The notes below the pieces were generated by a model. That model ran no database searches and was not told where the DNA came from. It worked only from the letters and a program-made list of their open reading frames with translations. This document shows, piece after piece, positions 51,086 to 61,500 of a DNA stretch of 64,000 bases. A program made the position numbers and the translations under genes. This DNA comes from Hoeflea_A sp965249925 (GTDB taxonomy: Bacteria; Pseudomonadota; Alphaproteobacteria; Rhizobiales; Rhizobiaceae): assembly GCA_965249925.1 (NCBI GenBank), contig OZ252260.1, positions 2,046,001-2,110,000 on the forward strand, given 5' to 3'. Numbering within the stretch: the stretch's first letter is position 1; each line of letters begins with the position of its first letter.

Positions 51086-51088
51086 CGG

Positions 51089-51475
51089 ATGGCAACCCGG
51101 AACCAGTTGATCCGGCTTTTTTGGCTCGCCGGCGGTTTCCTGAGCCTGGCATTGGGCGTCATCGGCATCGTGCTGCCGCTGCTGCCGACCACACCGTTCC
51201 TGTTGCTGGCCGCCTACTGCTTCGCCCGTGGTTCGAAGCGACTGCACGACTGGCTGGTGCATCACCCGCGGCTCGGACCGCCGATCCGCGACTGGCAGCG
51301 GCACGGCGCGATCTCCCGCCGCGCCAAGCGCATGGCCATGCTGGCGATCGGCGCCGTGCTGCTGATCAGCTATCTGGTTGACGCACCGATCCGGATCATC
51401 GTCATTCAGGTGGTCGTCCTGTCCGCGGTCAGTCTGTTTATCCTCACCCGGCCGGTACCGCCGGACGATCGGTAG
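51089..51475 (+). CDS. DUF454 (YbaN-like) inner membrane protein
   Basis: This 128-residue protein has three or four short helices. The DUF454 signature is GVIGIVLPLLPTTPFLLLAAYCFARGSKRLHDWL, followed by a basic loop (AISRRAKRMAM) and two further helices. YbaN-type proteins lie near haem or respiration genes elsewhere, but the function is unknown. The start is ATG 51089, just 3 bases after the decarboxylase stop, implying cotranscription. Confidence 0.87.
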   Translation: MATRNQLIRLFWLAGGFLSLALGVIGIVLPLLPTTPFLLLAAYCFARGSKRLHDWLVHHPRLGPPIRDWQRHGAISRRAKRMAMLAIGAVLLISYLVDAPIRIIVIQVVVLSAVSLFILTRPVPPDDR

Positions 51476-51701
51476 AGCCGCTATTCAGCCGGCTCCCGAG
51501 GGTCGATCTCCGTCGACATGCCGACGCCCCGCTGCGAAACCACAAAGGCGAACAAGGCCATCGGCGTCGCTCATCATGGTCTGGCACAAACGGTCCGCTG
51601 CCGCACCTGCCCATCGCTGGATCAGGGGCCTGATTGTCGAGATATCAGCGCAGCATTTATGACCGAATGGCGCGGCGCTCGACAGGTGGCGAACCGCGTT
51701 G

Positions 51702-51908
51702 CTACTCGAGCCGGAAGCCCACCTTGAGGCCGACCTGGAAATTGGTCACCTTCCCGTTATCGACATGACCACGAATTTCGGAAACCTCAAACCAGCCGAT
51801 ATTGTGGATGGTTTCATGCGCCTTGCCGATGGCATGCTGGATGGCGTCCTCCACGCCTTCCGATGAAGTCCCGACGATGTTGATGTGTTTGTAGACCTTG
51901 TTGGTCAT
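51702..51908 (-). CDS. Dodecin family protein (second)
   Basis: This is a 68-residue dodecin (MTNKVYKHINIVGTSSEGVEDAIQHA, ending FQVGLKVGFRLE). The tryptophan in NIGWFEVSEIRGH sits where dodecins stack the flavin ring, unlike the dodecin at 29349, which has Leu/Arg there. ATG 51908 follows AGGGAGAGTGAC. It is a single-gene unit between the DUF454 gene (convergent) and the HupE-like gene (divergent). Two dodecins of different ligand pocket suggest separate flavin-storage pools. Confidence 0.9.
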   Translation of the reverse strand: MTNKVYKHINIVGTSSEGVEDAIQHAIGKAHETIHNIGWFEVSEIRGHVDNGKVTNFQVGLKVGFRLE

Positions 51909-52127
51909 GTCACTCTCCCTTTCGAGGGCCGTTACGACTGCAAGTTGAACGGACAACGGCAGCCTCTGTCAACCGGCCTGGCCTTTGACAGCAGTTACCA
52001 ATGTGGCGCATGGTTTGCAGGACATGAACGCCGGGGCTGAATTCAAAACCGATCTTAAAGAAAAACTGCTGTCATTCTATCGCGCTAGCTTGCTTACCCG
52101 GGCTAGGTCCCAGGCGGGGGTGTGGAC

Positions 52128-53348
52128 ATGCGCTTGTTGGTTTTTCTTTTCCTAACTATCGCGGCCGGCGGGTCGGCACAGGCGCATTTTTCCGAAGATG
52201 TGCGCACACGTACCCTGGTGCTTGCCGATGACCGGGGCGCGCTGCGTGTCTATCTACAGACGCCGGCGCCGCTGGTGTTCGCCGACCTCATTGCGCAGTC
52301 GCAACAGGGCGGCCGGCGTCTCGAGTCACCCTACCTCTATTTCGAGGATACAGGTCTGCTAAGGCGTTACCGCCTGTCGGTGGAGGCTATCGCGGCCGAT
52401 GACAGCGGTTTGCGAACGCGGCTGCGCGACTTCCTAATCTGGCGGCAGGATGGCGCAACAAAATCGGTGCGGGTCGCGGCCTGGCGCATCGTCGGAGGCA
52501 TGCAGCATGCCGATTTCGATACGCTGGCGGCGGCGCAGGCGGAACTCGGCAAAACAGGCGCCCGGATCGATCCGGTGTTCAGCGATGCGGTCATCGAAGC
52601 GGAACTGATTCTGGACGATGTCGTGGCGTCGCGCAGCCTGACGGTGCAAACCGGCTATCCGATACTGATGTTGGGGCCCTATCTCACCATCGAAAACGTC
52701 GTGGTCGATGCACGGGTTTCGCCCGCCTTCTCCTTGACCCGCAGCGGTCAACTCGAGACACCGTTGCGCATTGACGGCAGCCGTCTCAACGCCGCCCTGG
52801 AATTCACCTGGCAAGGCATCCTGCATATTGTCGAAGGTCCGGACCATGTGCTGCTGGTCGTCTGCATCGCGCTCGGCGCCGGCCTGACGATGCGCCTGGT
52901 TTGGATGGTCACAGCGTTCACCATCGGGCATTCGGTGACGCTGATCGCCACCTTCCTCGGCGCGACACCGAGCTGGCCCTGGTTCATCCCGGTCGTCGAG
53001 GCGGCGATTGCGGCGTCCGTGCTCTATGCCAGCGTCGTGGCCCTGCTACGAAAATCCGGATCGCCCTTTGTGTTTGCCCTGATCGGCCTGTTGCATGGAT
53101 TCGGCTTCTCGTTCGTCCTCGCCGACATTCTGGGCCGTGACTCGCCCAACCTGGTTTTGTCGCTGGCGGCCTTCAACGTCGGTATCGAAATCGGCCAGGT
53201 GGCATTGCTGGCGGCGACGCTGGGCATCGTTTTCCTGCTGACGCAAATCTCCATGTCGAGCGTCCGACCGGCGCGGATCACGGTGCTGAGCGGAATCGCC
53301 CTCATCTCAACCTGGTGGGTCTTTGAGCGGTTGTCGGCCGTCGCGTGA
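52128..53348 (+). CDS. HupE/UreJ_2 family membrane protein
   Basis: This is a protein of about 406 residues. A signal peptide (MRLLVFLFLTIAAGGSAQA) is followed by an extracytoplasmic domain of about 200 residues and then six or so helices bearing EGPDHVLLVVCIALG, FTIGHSVTLI and LLHGFGFSFVLADILG. These His/Asp motifs mark the HupE/UreJ-2 family, related to nickel/cobalt permeases. Metal uptake is likely but unproven. ATG 52128 is used; GTG 52122 is two codons earlier. It is convergent with spoVR, with a hairpin between them. Confidence 0.85.
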   Translation: MRLLVFLFLTIAAGGSAQAHFSEDVRTRTLVLADDRGALRVYLQTPAPLVFADLIAQSQQGGRRLESPYLYFEDTGLLRRYRLSVEAIAADDSGLRTRLRDFLIWRQDGATKSVRVAAWRIVGGMQHADFDTLAAAQAELGKTGARIDPVFSDAVIEAELILDDVVASRSLTVQTGYPILMLGPYLTIENVVVDARVSPAFSLTRSGQLETPLRIDGSRLNAALEFTWQGILHIVEGPDHVLLVVCIALGAGLTMRLVWMVTAFTIGHSVTLIATFLGATPSWPWFIPVVEAAIAASVLYASVVALLRKSGSPFVFALIGLLHGFGFSFVLADILGRDSPNLVLSLAAFNVGIEIGQVALLAATLGIVFLLTQISMSSVRPARITVLSGIALISTWWVFERLSAVA

Positions 53349-53361
53349 AAACGACCGATGC

Positions 53362-53378
53362 GGCGGCCTCAGGCCGCC
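53362..53378. terminator. Short GC-rich hairpin between convergent genes
   Basis: GGCGGCC (53362-53368) pairs with GGCCGCC (53372-53378) across a three-base loop that is the spoVR stop codon. It lies 14 bases after the hupE-like stop, so it may end both transcripts. There is no U-run. Confidence 0.4.
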
Positions 53379-54856
53379 ACCTCGTCCAGGACCACCTCGT
53401 AGCCCCAGAGCTGCTCCAGATAGTCGAGCGTCGAGTCGCGCTGTTCGGCGTCCAGCGGCACACCGTCGCGCTTGACGTGCTGCAGCATCAGCTTGCGGTC
53501 GCCGAGCAGGTCCACGTCGACCACCTGCACATGCGGTTCCTGCGCGGCGACGTCGTAGTTCTGCGCCAGCACCTCGCGGATATGACGGAAGCCGCGCTCG
53601 TCGTGAATGCCGGACACCAGGTAGTAGGGATCCTCGGACTTGTCCGACAGGGCAAACAGGCGGAACCGGCGGATGACCGTCGGGCTGAGGAACTGCTGGA
53701 TGAACGACTCGTCGCGGTAATTGGCCCAGGCATCGGCCAGCACCGCCCGCCAGTCCTTCGCCCCGGCGATCTCCGGGAACCACTCCCAGTCTTCCTCGGT
53801 CGGTGCCTCGCAGATGCGCTTGATGTCCTGCATCATGGCGAAACCGAGCGCATACGGATTGAGGCCGCTGTAGTGCGGGTCGTCGAAATCCGGCTGAAAC
53901 AGCACATTGGTGTGGCTGTGCAGAATCTCCAGCAAAGCACCGTCCGACAGCAGTCCCTTGGCGTGCAGGGCATTGACGATATGAAAGTGCACGAAGGTGG
54001 CGCACCCCTCGTTCATCAGCTTGGTCTGTTTCTGCGGATAGAAATACTGTGAGATGTTGCGGATAATGCGCAGCATCTCACGCTGCCAGGGCTTGAGCGA
54101 CGGACTGTAATGCTCAAGGAAATACAACAGGTTTTCCTCGGGCAAATGCAGTTCCCGCTTGCGTTCGAGGACCTCCCTGTCGATCGTCGACGACCGCGAC
54201 GATCGCGGCAGCGTGTTCCACAGATAATCGACGGTCTGTTCTTCGTGGCGTACCCGTTCCCGCTGCCGTTGCTCTTCCTCACGCAGCGACGGCGGCCGCG
54301 GCCGCCGGTAACGGAACACCCCGTTGGTCATCAGGGCGTGACCCGCGTCGAGCAGTTGCTCGACTGCGCCGAGTCCGTGTTTTTCCTCGCAGTCGGAGAT
54401 GAAATTTCGGGCGTATTCGAGATAATCGAGAATGCCGTCGGCGTCGGTCCACTGGCGGAACAGATGGTTGGTCTTGAAGAAATGATTGTGGCCGAAGGCC
54501 GCGTGCGCCATCACCAGGGTCTGCATCGCCATGGAGTTCTCCTCCATGCAGTAGGAGATGCACGGATCGGAGTTAATGACGATCTCGTAGGCGAGGCCCA
54601 TGGCACCTTTGCGGTAGTGCCGTTCGTTCTGCACGAAATGCTTGCCGAAGGACCAGTGCCGATACATCAGCGGCATGCCGATCGACGAATAGGCGTCGAG
54701 CATCTGCTCCGAGGAGATGATCTCGATCTGATTGGGATAGATATCGAGTTTCAGGTCGTTGCGGGCCACCCCGTCGATGGCGTCATAGACCGACCGCAGC
54801 GTCTCGAAGGTCCAGTCGGCACCCTCGAACAGCGGCTTTTGCTTGCGCTTAGCCAT
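53369..54856 (-). CDS. ycgB: SpoVR family protein (YcgB)
   Basis: This is a 495-residue SpoVR protein (LFEGADWTFETL, IYPNQIEIISSEQMLDAYSSIGMPLMYRHW, NHFFKTNHLFRQWTDADGILDYL). The gene triad PrkA-DUF444-SpoVR is conserved in many proteobacteria and expressed in stationary phase, nitrogen starvation or sporulation-like states. SpoVR has no proven activity; recent models propose a role linked to the kinase. Its start overlaps the DUF444 stop by 8 bases, so it is the last gene of the operon. Confidence 0.93.
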   Translation of the reverse strand: MAKRKQKPLFEGADWTFETLRSVYDAIDGVARNDLKLDIYPNQIEIISSEQMLDAYSSIGMPLMYRHWSFGKHFVQNERHYRKGAMGLAYEIVINSDPCISYCMEENSMAMQTLVMAHAAFGHNHFFKTNHLFRQWTDADGILDYLEYARNFISDCEEKHGLGAVEQLLDAGHALMTNGVFRYRRPRPPSLREEEQRQRERVRHEEQTVDYLWNTLPRSSRSSTIDREVLERKRELHLPEENLLYFLEHYSPSLKPWQREMLRIIRNISQYFYPQKQTKLMNEGCATFVHFHIVNALHAKGLLSDGALLEILHSHTNVLFQPDFDDPHYSGLNPYALGFAMMQDIKRICEAPTEEDWEWFPEIAGAKDWRAVLADAWANYRDESFIQQFLSPTVIRRFRLFALSDKSEDPYYLVSGIHDERGFRHIREVLAQNYDVAAQEPHVQVVDVDLLGDRKLMLQHVKRDGVPLDAEQRDSTLDYLEQLWGYEVVLDEVAA

Positions 54857-56171
54857 TCGGCGCCTCCGCCGTCTTCTTGGCGAACAGTTCGCGAAACACC
54901 GGATAGATATCGGCAGGCTTGGAAATGCGTTTCATGGCGAAATTCGGCCACTCCCGCGCCACCCGCCGGTATTGGCGCCACAGCTCGATGCCGTTTTCTT
55001 CGCTGCTGAGGAACTCCGCCTCCGCCTCGTCGACGATCTCGACATAGGCAAAATACTGGCAGTTCTTCATCAGGTCGTCGTTGAGCAGCGCCACGCATTT
55101 TTCCGAATCGCCGGAGAAGTTCTCGCCGTCGGACGCCTGTGCCACATAGATGTTCCACTCCGACGCCGGATAGCGTTCGGCGATCAGCCGCTTGGTCTCC
55201 GCCAGCGCCGTGCTGACCACCGTGCCGCCGGTCTCGGTGGCATAGAAAAAGGTCTCCTCGTCCACCTCCTGCGCGTTGTGCGTATGGCGCACGAACACCA
55301 GTTCGATCGATTTGTAGCGGCGCGTCAGGAACAGATGCAGCAGCACGAAGAAACGCTTGGCCAGGTCCTTCTCGCGCTGCCCCATGGACGCCGACACGTC
55401 CATCAGGCAGAACATAACCGCCTGCTCGCGCGGCTCCGGCCGTTGCTCGAAATAATTGTAGCGCACATCGAGCGGATCGATAAAGCCGATGACCCGTTTG
55501 CGGCGCAGCGTATCTTCGAGCAGTGTCCGCAGGCGTTTGAGTTCGGACCGCTGCTTGGCGGTCGGCGAAGACACCTTTTCGAGGGCGAAAATCTCGGCCT
55601 GCAGCGCCCGGATTTCGCGATCGCTCGGCCGCTTCAGGGCGAGGCGCCGGCCCAGCGCGTTGCGCATGGTGCGTTCGACATTAATGTTGGAAGGCGAGCC
55701 GGTAATCGAGAACCCGGCGCGGTAGGGCCGCTTCAGCTGAATCTGCTTGAGGCCGCGTTTGACCAGATTGGGCAGTTCCATGTCCTCGAAGAAAAGATCG
55801 AGGAACTCCTCACGCGACAGCACGAACAGGAAATCGTCCTCGCCTTCGCCGTGGTCGGTACCGGTCTTGCCGCGCCCACCACCGCCGCCGGCCGGCGGTT
55901 TGCGGATCCGGTCGCCGGTGCTGAACGACTTGTTGCCCGGCGTGACATAGCGCCGCCGCCCGGAGCGCCCAGAATGGCGGAATGTCGGTTCGGAAATGCT
56001 GTCGGCTGGAACGCTGACATTTTCCCCGCGATCCGCATCGGCGATACCGCGCTGCCGCACCGCCTCGTCCACCGCTTTTTTCACATGGGTTCGTACGCGT
56101 TTTAAAAACCGCCGCCTGTTTCCGAGGCTCTTGTCTTTGGGGTTCAGGCGGCGATCGACAAAATGACCCAT
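54849..56171 (-). CDS. yeaH: DUF444 protein (YeaH), VWA-like
   Basis: This is a 440-residue protein. The middle carries a Gly-rich stretch (PPAGGGGGRGKTG), and from about 250 on a von Willebrand A-like domain with MIDAS motif DVSAS (Asp258, Ser260, Ser262) in MFCLMDVSASMG, then ETGGTVVSTALAET. The N-terminus matches YeaH: DRRLNPKDKSLGNRRRFLKR. It probably scaffolds or regulates PrkA. It overlaps spoVR by 8 bases and follows prkA by 53 bases. Confidence 0.93.
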   Translation of the reverse strand: MGHFVDRRLNPKDKSLGNRRRFLKRVRTHVKKAVDEAVRQRGIADADRGENVSVPADSISEPTFRHSGRSGRRRYVTPGNKSFSTGDRIRKPPAGGGGGRGKTGTDHGEGEDDFLFVLSREEFLDLFFEDMELPNLVKRGLKQIQLKRPYRAGFSITGSPSNINVERTMRNALGRRLALKRPSDREIRALQAEIFALEKVSSPTAKQRSELKRLRTLLEDTLRRKRVIGFIDPLDVRYNYFEQRPEPREQAVMFCLMDVSASMGQREKDLAKRFFVLLHLFLTRRYKSIELVFVRHTHNAQEVDEETFFYATETGGTVVSTALAETKRLIAERYPASEWNIYVAQASDGENFSGDSEKCVALLNDDLMKNCQYFAYVEIVDEAEAEFLSSEENGIELWRQYRRVAREWPNFAMKRISKPADIYPVFRELFAKKTAEAPNG

Positions 56172-56224
56172 CCGGTTTTGCGCCTCCTAGTTCAGAACGG
56201 GGATCAGTGGCGGGAATTGCATAA

Positions 56225-58159
56225 TCAGCCCGCCTTGTTGACGCGCATGTACCACTCGACGAGGCGGCGGACCTGGCGCCGTGTATAGCCGCGCTCGATC
56301 ATCCGCTCGACGAATTCGTGATGCTTGGCGTCAGCCTCCTTGTCGCGCTTGGCGCCGAAACTGATGACCGGCAGCAGGTCCTCCACCTGGCCGAACATGC
56401 GCTTCTCGATCACCCGGCGCAGTTTCTTGTATTTGCGCCAGTCGGGGTTCTTGCCCTGGTTTTCGGCCCGCGCGCGCAGCACGAACTTGACCACCTCATT
56501 GCGGAAGTCCTTGGGATTGGCAATGCCTGCCGGCTTCTCGATCTTCGAGAGTTCCTGGTCGAGGATCTCGCGGTCGAACATCTGGCCGGTGTCGGGATCT
56601 TTGTAGTCGTGCTCCTCGATCCACGCGTCGGCATAGGCGATGTAGCGGTCGAACAGGTTCTGGCCGTAGTCGGTGTAGGACTCCAGGTAGGCTTTCTGGA
56701 TCTCGTTGCCGATGAATTCGGCATAGCGCGGCATCAATTCCGTCTTCAGGAATTCCAGATAACGGCCTTCCGTATCCTCGTTGAACTGCTCGCGCTTGAT
56801 CGCCTGCTCCAGCACATACATCAGGTGCACCGGGTCGGCGGCGATTTCCTCGGTGTCGTGGTTGAAGGTTTCCGACAGCACCTTGAAGGCGAAACGGGTT
56901 GAGGTTCCGTTCATGCCCTCGTCGGCGCCGGCGACGTCACGATACTCCTGCAGCGATTTGGCTTTCGGATCGGTGTCTTTGAGCGTTTCGCCGTCATAGA
57001 CGCGCATTTTGGAAAGCAGCGTCGAGTTTTCGTGCTCGTGCAGGCGCGTCAGCACGCTGAAACGGGCCATGATGTCCAGCGTTTCAGGCGCACATTGGGC
57101 ATCTCGCAGGGCGCTTTCCCGCAACAGTTTTCCGTAGATCTGCGATTCCTCGGTGGCGCGCAGGCAATAGGGCACCTTGACCACGCTGATGCGGTCGAGG
57201 AAAGCCTCGTTGTTGCGGTTGTTCTTGAACTGCTGCCATTCGGCCTCGTTGGAGTGGGCGACGATGATGCCCTGATAGGGGAAGGCACCGATGTTTTCGG
57301 TGCCGACATAGGAGCCTTCCTGTGTCGCCGTCAGCAGCGGATGCAGCACCTTGATCGGCGCCTTGAACATCTCCACGAACTCCAGCAGACCCTGGGTGGT
57401 CCGATTGAGACCGCCGGAATAGCTGTAGGCGTCGGGATCGTTCTGGCTCAGGTGCTCGAGTTTGCGGATGTCGAGCTTGCCGACCAGCGACGAAACGTCC
57501 TGGTTGTTTTCGTCGCCCGGCTCTGTCTTGGCGACGCCGATCTGCCGCAGTTTCGACGGGTGCAGCTTGACGATGGAGAATTTCGAGATGTCGCCATCGA
57601 ACTCGTCGAGCCGCTTGATCGCCCATGGCGATATCAGGCCGGTCAACAGCCGGCGGGGAATGTTGTACTTGTCTTCCAGCAGGTCGCCCATACGGTCCGG
57701 ATTGAACAGGCCGAGCGGCGATTCAAAAACCGGTGATACCTCGTCGCCGGCTTTCAGAACATAGATCGGCTCGTACTCCATGAGCCGTTTGAGGATCTCC
57801 GCCACCGTCGACTTGCCGCCGCCGACCGGACCCAGCAGATACAGGATCTGCTTGCGCTCCTCGAGACCCTGCGAGGCATGACGGAAGAAGCCGACGATGC
57901 GTTCAATGGTTTCTTCCATGCCGTACAGGTCGGCGAAAGCGGGATAACGCTTGATGGTGCGGTTGAGAAATATTCGGCTGAGCCGCTGGTCCTGGCTCGT
58001 ATCCACCAGTTCCGGTTCGCCAATGGCCGCAATCATGCGTTCGGCTGCCGTGGCGCGTATTCCAGGATCATCGCGGCATGCCAGAAGGTAATCCTGTAGA
58101 CTGATCTCTTCTACCTTGGTCCGATCATAAACCTCGGATTGTAGAGAAAACACGTCCAT
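56225..58159 (-). CDS. yeaG: PrkA family serine protein kinase (YeaG)
   Basis: This is a 644-residue PrkA. The N-terminal AAA part has Walker A GPVGGGKS (110-117), followed by LLTGLISPWAIKRLDEFDGD and GGLNRTTQGLLEFVEMFKAP. The C-terminal third is the PrkA kinase-like domain (MFGQVEDLLPVISFG, ERGYTRRQVRRLVEWYMRVNKAG). In enterobacteria YeaG acts in nitrogen-starvation and stationary-phase survival. It is the first gene of the operon; roughly 400 bases of gene-free DNA upstream should hold its promoter, but no sigma-54 consensus was found by eye. Confidence 0.94.
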   Translation of the reverse strand: MDVFSLQSEVYDRTKVEEISLQDYLLACRDDPGIRATAAERMIAAIGEPELVDTSQDQRLSRIFLNRTIKRYPAFADLYGMEETIERIVGFFRHASQGLEERKQILYLLGPVGGGKSTVAEILKRLMEYEPIYVLKAGDEVSPVFESPLGLFNPDRMGDLLEDKYNIPRRLLTGLISPWAIKRLDEFDGDISKFSIVKLHPSKLRQIGVAKTEPGDENNQDVSSLVGKLDIRKLEHLSQNDPDAYSYSGGLNRTTQGLLEFVEMFKAPIKVLHPLLTATQEGSYVGTENIGAFPYQGIIVAHSNEAEWQQFKNNRNNEAFLDRISVVKVPYCLRATEESQIYGKLLRESALRDAQCAPETLDIMARFSVLTRLHEHENSTLLSKMRVYDGETLKDTDPKAKSLQEYRDVAGADEGMNGTSTRFAFKVLSETFNHDTEEIAADPVHLMYVLEQAIKREQFNEDTEGRYLEFLKTELMPRYAEFIGNEIQKAYLESYTDYGQNLFDRYIAYADAWIEEHDYKDPDTGQMFDREILDQELSKIEKPAGIANPKDFRNEVVKFVLRARAENQGKNPDWRKYKKLRRVIEKRMFGQVEDLLPVISFGAKRDKEADAKHHEFVERMIERGYTRRQVRRLVEWYMRVNKAG

Positions 58160-58561
58160 CGATGTCGTCCTTTCCTGGTGTTTATGCCCTCCTCCCGCGG
58201 CTCTTCTGTTTCATTCATTATGTGGCGCCGGGGCTTCCGCTGGGCGAATCAATTCTAATTGAAAGCGGTCAGCCTGCTGGTGAGTTTGCACGCCCCAACT
58301 TCACCGAATCAGGGGATCCGATGGATCAGTGTAACACTTAAAATACGGATGTGCTTCAGGAAATGCGCTTTGCATTCAAATTGCATACGCAGCACTGGAA
58401 AACCTGTGCCCGCGCGAGTGGCGGAACTTCAATGAATGTGACAGATTTTCGTCGTCTGTGAGGTGCGGCGATATGACCGTTCAGGGGTGCGGAGCGGCCG
58501 CGGGATCGACCGTGATTTTGGCCGAATTGCGGCAGCTTGACCCCGTCGTCGAGGCGACGCT
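58160..58561. other. Intergenic region upstream of the PrkA operon
   Basis: About 400 bases without a supported gene, somewhat AT-rich in 58230-58420. It holds the short dyads CAATT-CT-AATTG (about 58249-58260) and AGTGT-A-ACACT (58328-58338). The minus-strand promoter of the PrkA operon and the 3' end of dnaE2 border it. Confidence 0.5.
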
Positions 58562-61500
58562 TCAATGAAAATTGCGGCCCTTCGGCAGGACCCGGCGGGT
58601 GGCCATGGCGTAGATGTTGGGTGTGCTGCGCCGCTGCGGCGCCTGCAGCACCATCTTTTGCAGGCGCGCCACTTTGCCGCGCTCTTCGACAGGGATCGGC
58701 TCGCGCCGCACTTCATCGGCCCGGGCCAGTCCGTCGATCGACGTATCGCAGTCAGACAGATCGGACAGCATCGCTGTCAGATCCACCAGCTGCCGGGCGA
58801 CCACGTGAATAACCCCGTCCTGTGACTGCAGGGGTCCGCGCACCCCGATGAAGCGGCTGCCGAGCACCACGGTGCGGTAGCGCTCGAAGATCTTCGGCCA
58901 GACGATGATATTGGCGATACCGGTTTCATCCTCGACGGTCTCGAACACCACACCCTTCGCCGAACCCGGCCGCTGGCGCACCAGCACCAGCCCGGCGACC
59001 GCCACGAAGCGTCCGGCGCGGCAGTCGACGAGCGTCTCGGTCTGCCGGTAGCCGGCCGCCTGCAGCCGGTCGCGCACGAACGACACCGGATGCGCTTTCA
59101 GCGAAAAGGACAGGCTGCGATAGTCGTTGATCACCTGTTCGCCGAGCGGCATCGGCGGCAGCCGGATATCGGGCTCGCGCTGCAGGCTTTTCTGGCCGGC
59201 GGCGGCGAACAGCGGCAGTCTTTCGGCCGCACCCAGCGGATCCAGCGCCCGCACCGCCCAAAGTGCGTCGCGGCGCGACAGGCCGATCGACTGGAAGGCA
59301 TCGGCATCGGCCAGCCGCTCGAGCGCCCGGCGCGACAGGCCGGAGCGCATCCAGACGTCGCGCACGCTGTCATAGCCGGCGCCCCGGCTGTCCACCAACC
59401 GCTGCGCTTCCTCTTCGCCCAGCCCCTTGATCTGATGAAAACCGAGCCGCACGGCATGGGTGTTCCGCATCAGGCCCGCCATGCTGGCATGGCGTGACGA
59501 GATGGCCGCGCCGCCGTCGCTGTCGGCACCGGGCTCCAGCAGCGAGTACCAGTCGGACAGGTTGACATCGACCGGCCGCACGTCGACGCCATGTTCGCGG
59601 GCATCGCGGATCAGCTGCGCCGGCGCGTAGAAGCCCATCGGCTGGGAATTGAGGATGGCGGCGCAGAAGACGTCCGGATAGTAGCATTTCAGCCAGCACG
59701 AGACATAGACGAGCAGCGCGAAACTGGCGGCATGGCTTTCCGGAAAACCGTACTCGCCGAAGCCCTCGATCTGGCTGAAGCAATGTTCGGCGAATTCCCG
59801 CTCATAGCCGTTGGCCACCATGCCTTCGACCATCTTGACGCGGAACGAATGGATGGTGCCGACGCGCCGGAAGGTGGCCATGGCGCGGCGCAGCTTGTCG
59901 GCCTCGCCGGGGGCGAAATTGGCCGCCACGATGGCGATGTTCATCGCCTGCTCCTGGAACAGCGGCACGCCGAGCGTCTTCTCCAGCACCTGTTTCAGCT
60001 CGTCCTTGGGATAGGTGACCGGTTCCTTGCCCTGGCGACGCCGCAGATAGGGGTGCACCATGTCGCCCTGGATCGGTCCGGGCCGCACGATCGCCACCTC
60101 GATGACCAGGTCGTAATAGCAGCGCGGCCTTAAGCGAGGCAGCATCGACATCTGGGCGCGGCTTTCGATCTGGAACACGCCGACCGTGTCGGCCCGGCAG
60201 ATCATGTCGTAGACATTCTCGTCGCCGTCGCCCAACGAAGACAGGGTTTCGCTGCGGCCGTAATGCTGCTCCAGAAATTCGAACGCTTTGCGGATGCAGC
60301 TCAGCATGCCGAGGCCGAGCACATCCACTTTCAGGATGCCGAGACATTCGAGATCGTCCTTGTCCCATTCGACGACGGTACGGTCCTCCATGGCGGCGTT
60401 CTCGATCGGCACCACCGAGCTCAGCCGGTCGCGGGTGATCACGAAACCGCCGACATGCTGCGACAGGTGGCGCGGGAAGCCGATGATCTGCGAAGCCAGA
60501 TCAAGGATCTGCATCAGGTGCCGGTCGTCGGCATCGAGCCCGGCGCGGCGGGCATCCTCGGCGTCGAGCTTGGACGTGGAGGCGCCCCAGCGGGTGCCGG
60601 AAATGGCGGTGATCATATCGTCCGACAACTCGAACACCTTGCCCACTTCGCGCAGCGCGGAACGACTGCGATATGTGATCACAGTTGCAGCAAGGCCGGC
60701 CCGCTCGCGTCCGTACTTCTCGTAAATGTACTGAATCACCTCCTCGCGCCGCTCATGCTCGAAATCGACGTCGATATCCGGCGGCTCGTTGCGCTCTTCC
60801 GAGATGAAGCGCTCGAACAGCAGGTCGACCTTCTGCGGATCGACCTCGGTGATGCGCAGGCAGTAACAGACGGCCGAATTGGCCGCCGAGCCGCGCCCCT
60901 GGCACAGGATCGCCCGGCTGCGGGCAAAACGCACGATGTCGTAGACGGTAAGGAAATAGGGGGCGTATTCAAGTTTGCGGATGAGCGCCAGCTCGTGGTG
61001 AATGGCGTCGAGCACCTTGTCCGGCGCACCTTTCGGATAGCGAGCTTCCAGGCCCTCCCAGGTCAGCCGTTCCAGCGTCTCCTGCGGTGGTGCGTCGCTG
61101 CCGGTCGGCTCCTCCGGATACTGGTAGCGCAGCATGTCGAGGGAGAAGCGCAGCCGGGAAAGCAGCCGGCCGGTTTCGGCAATGGCATGCTCATAGCCCC
61201 GGAACAGGCGCCGCATCGCCGACGCCGACCGCAGGTGCCTCTCGGCATTGGGTTCGAGCAGCCGGCCGGCGGTGCGCAACACCAGATGTTCGCGGATACA
61301 GGTCACCACATCCTGCAGGAAGCGGCGCTCGGGCGCGTGGTAGAGCGCGTCGCCGATAGCGATCAGCGGCAGTGCCAGACGCCGCGCCATACGGTCGATC
61401 AAAGCCAGAAAACGCGCATCGAAAGCCCCGTAGCGCCAGGCGGCCGCCAGATAGACGTCACCGGGAAAGCGCCCCGCCAGGCGCTGCAGGCAGGCGGGCT

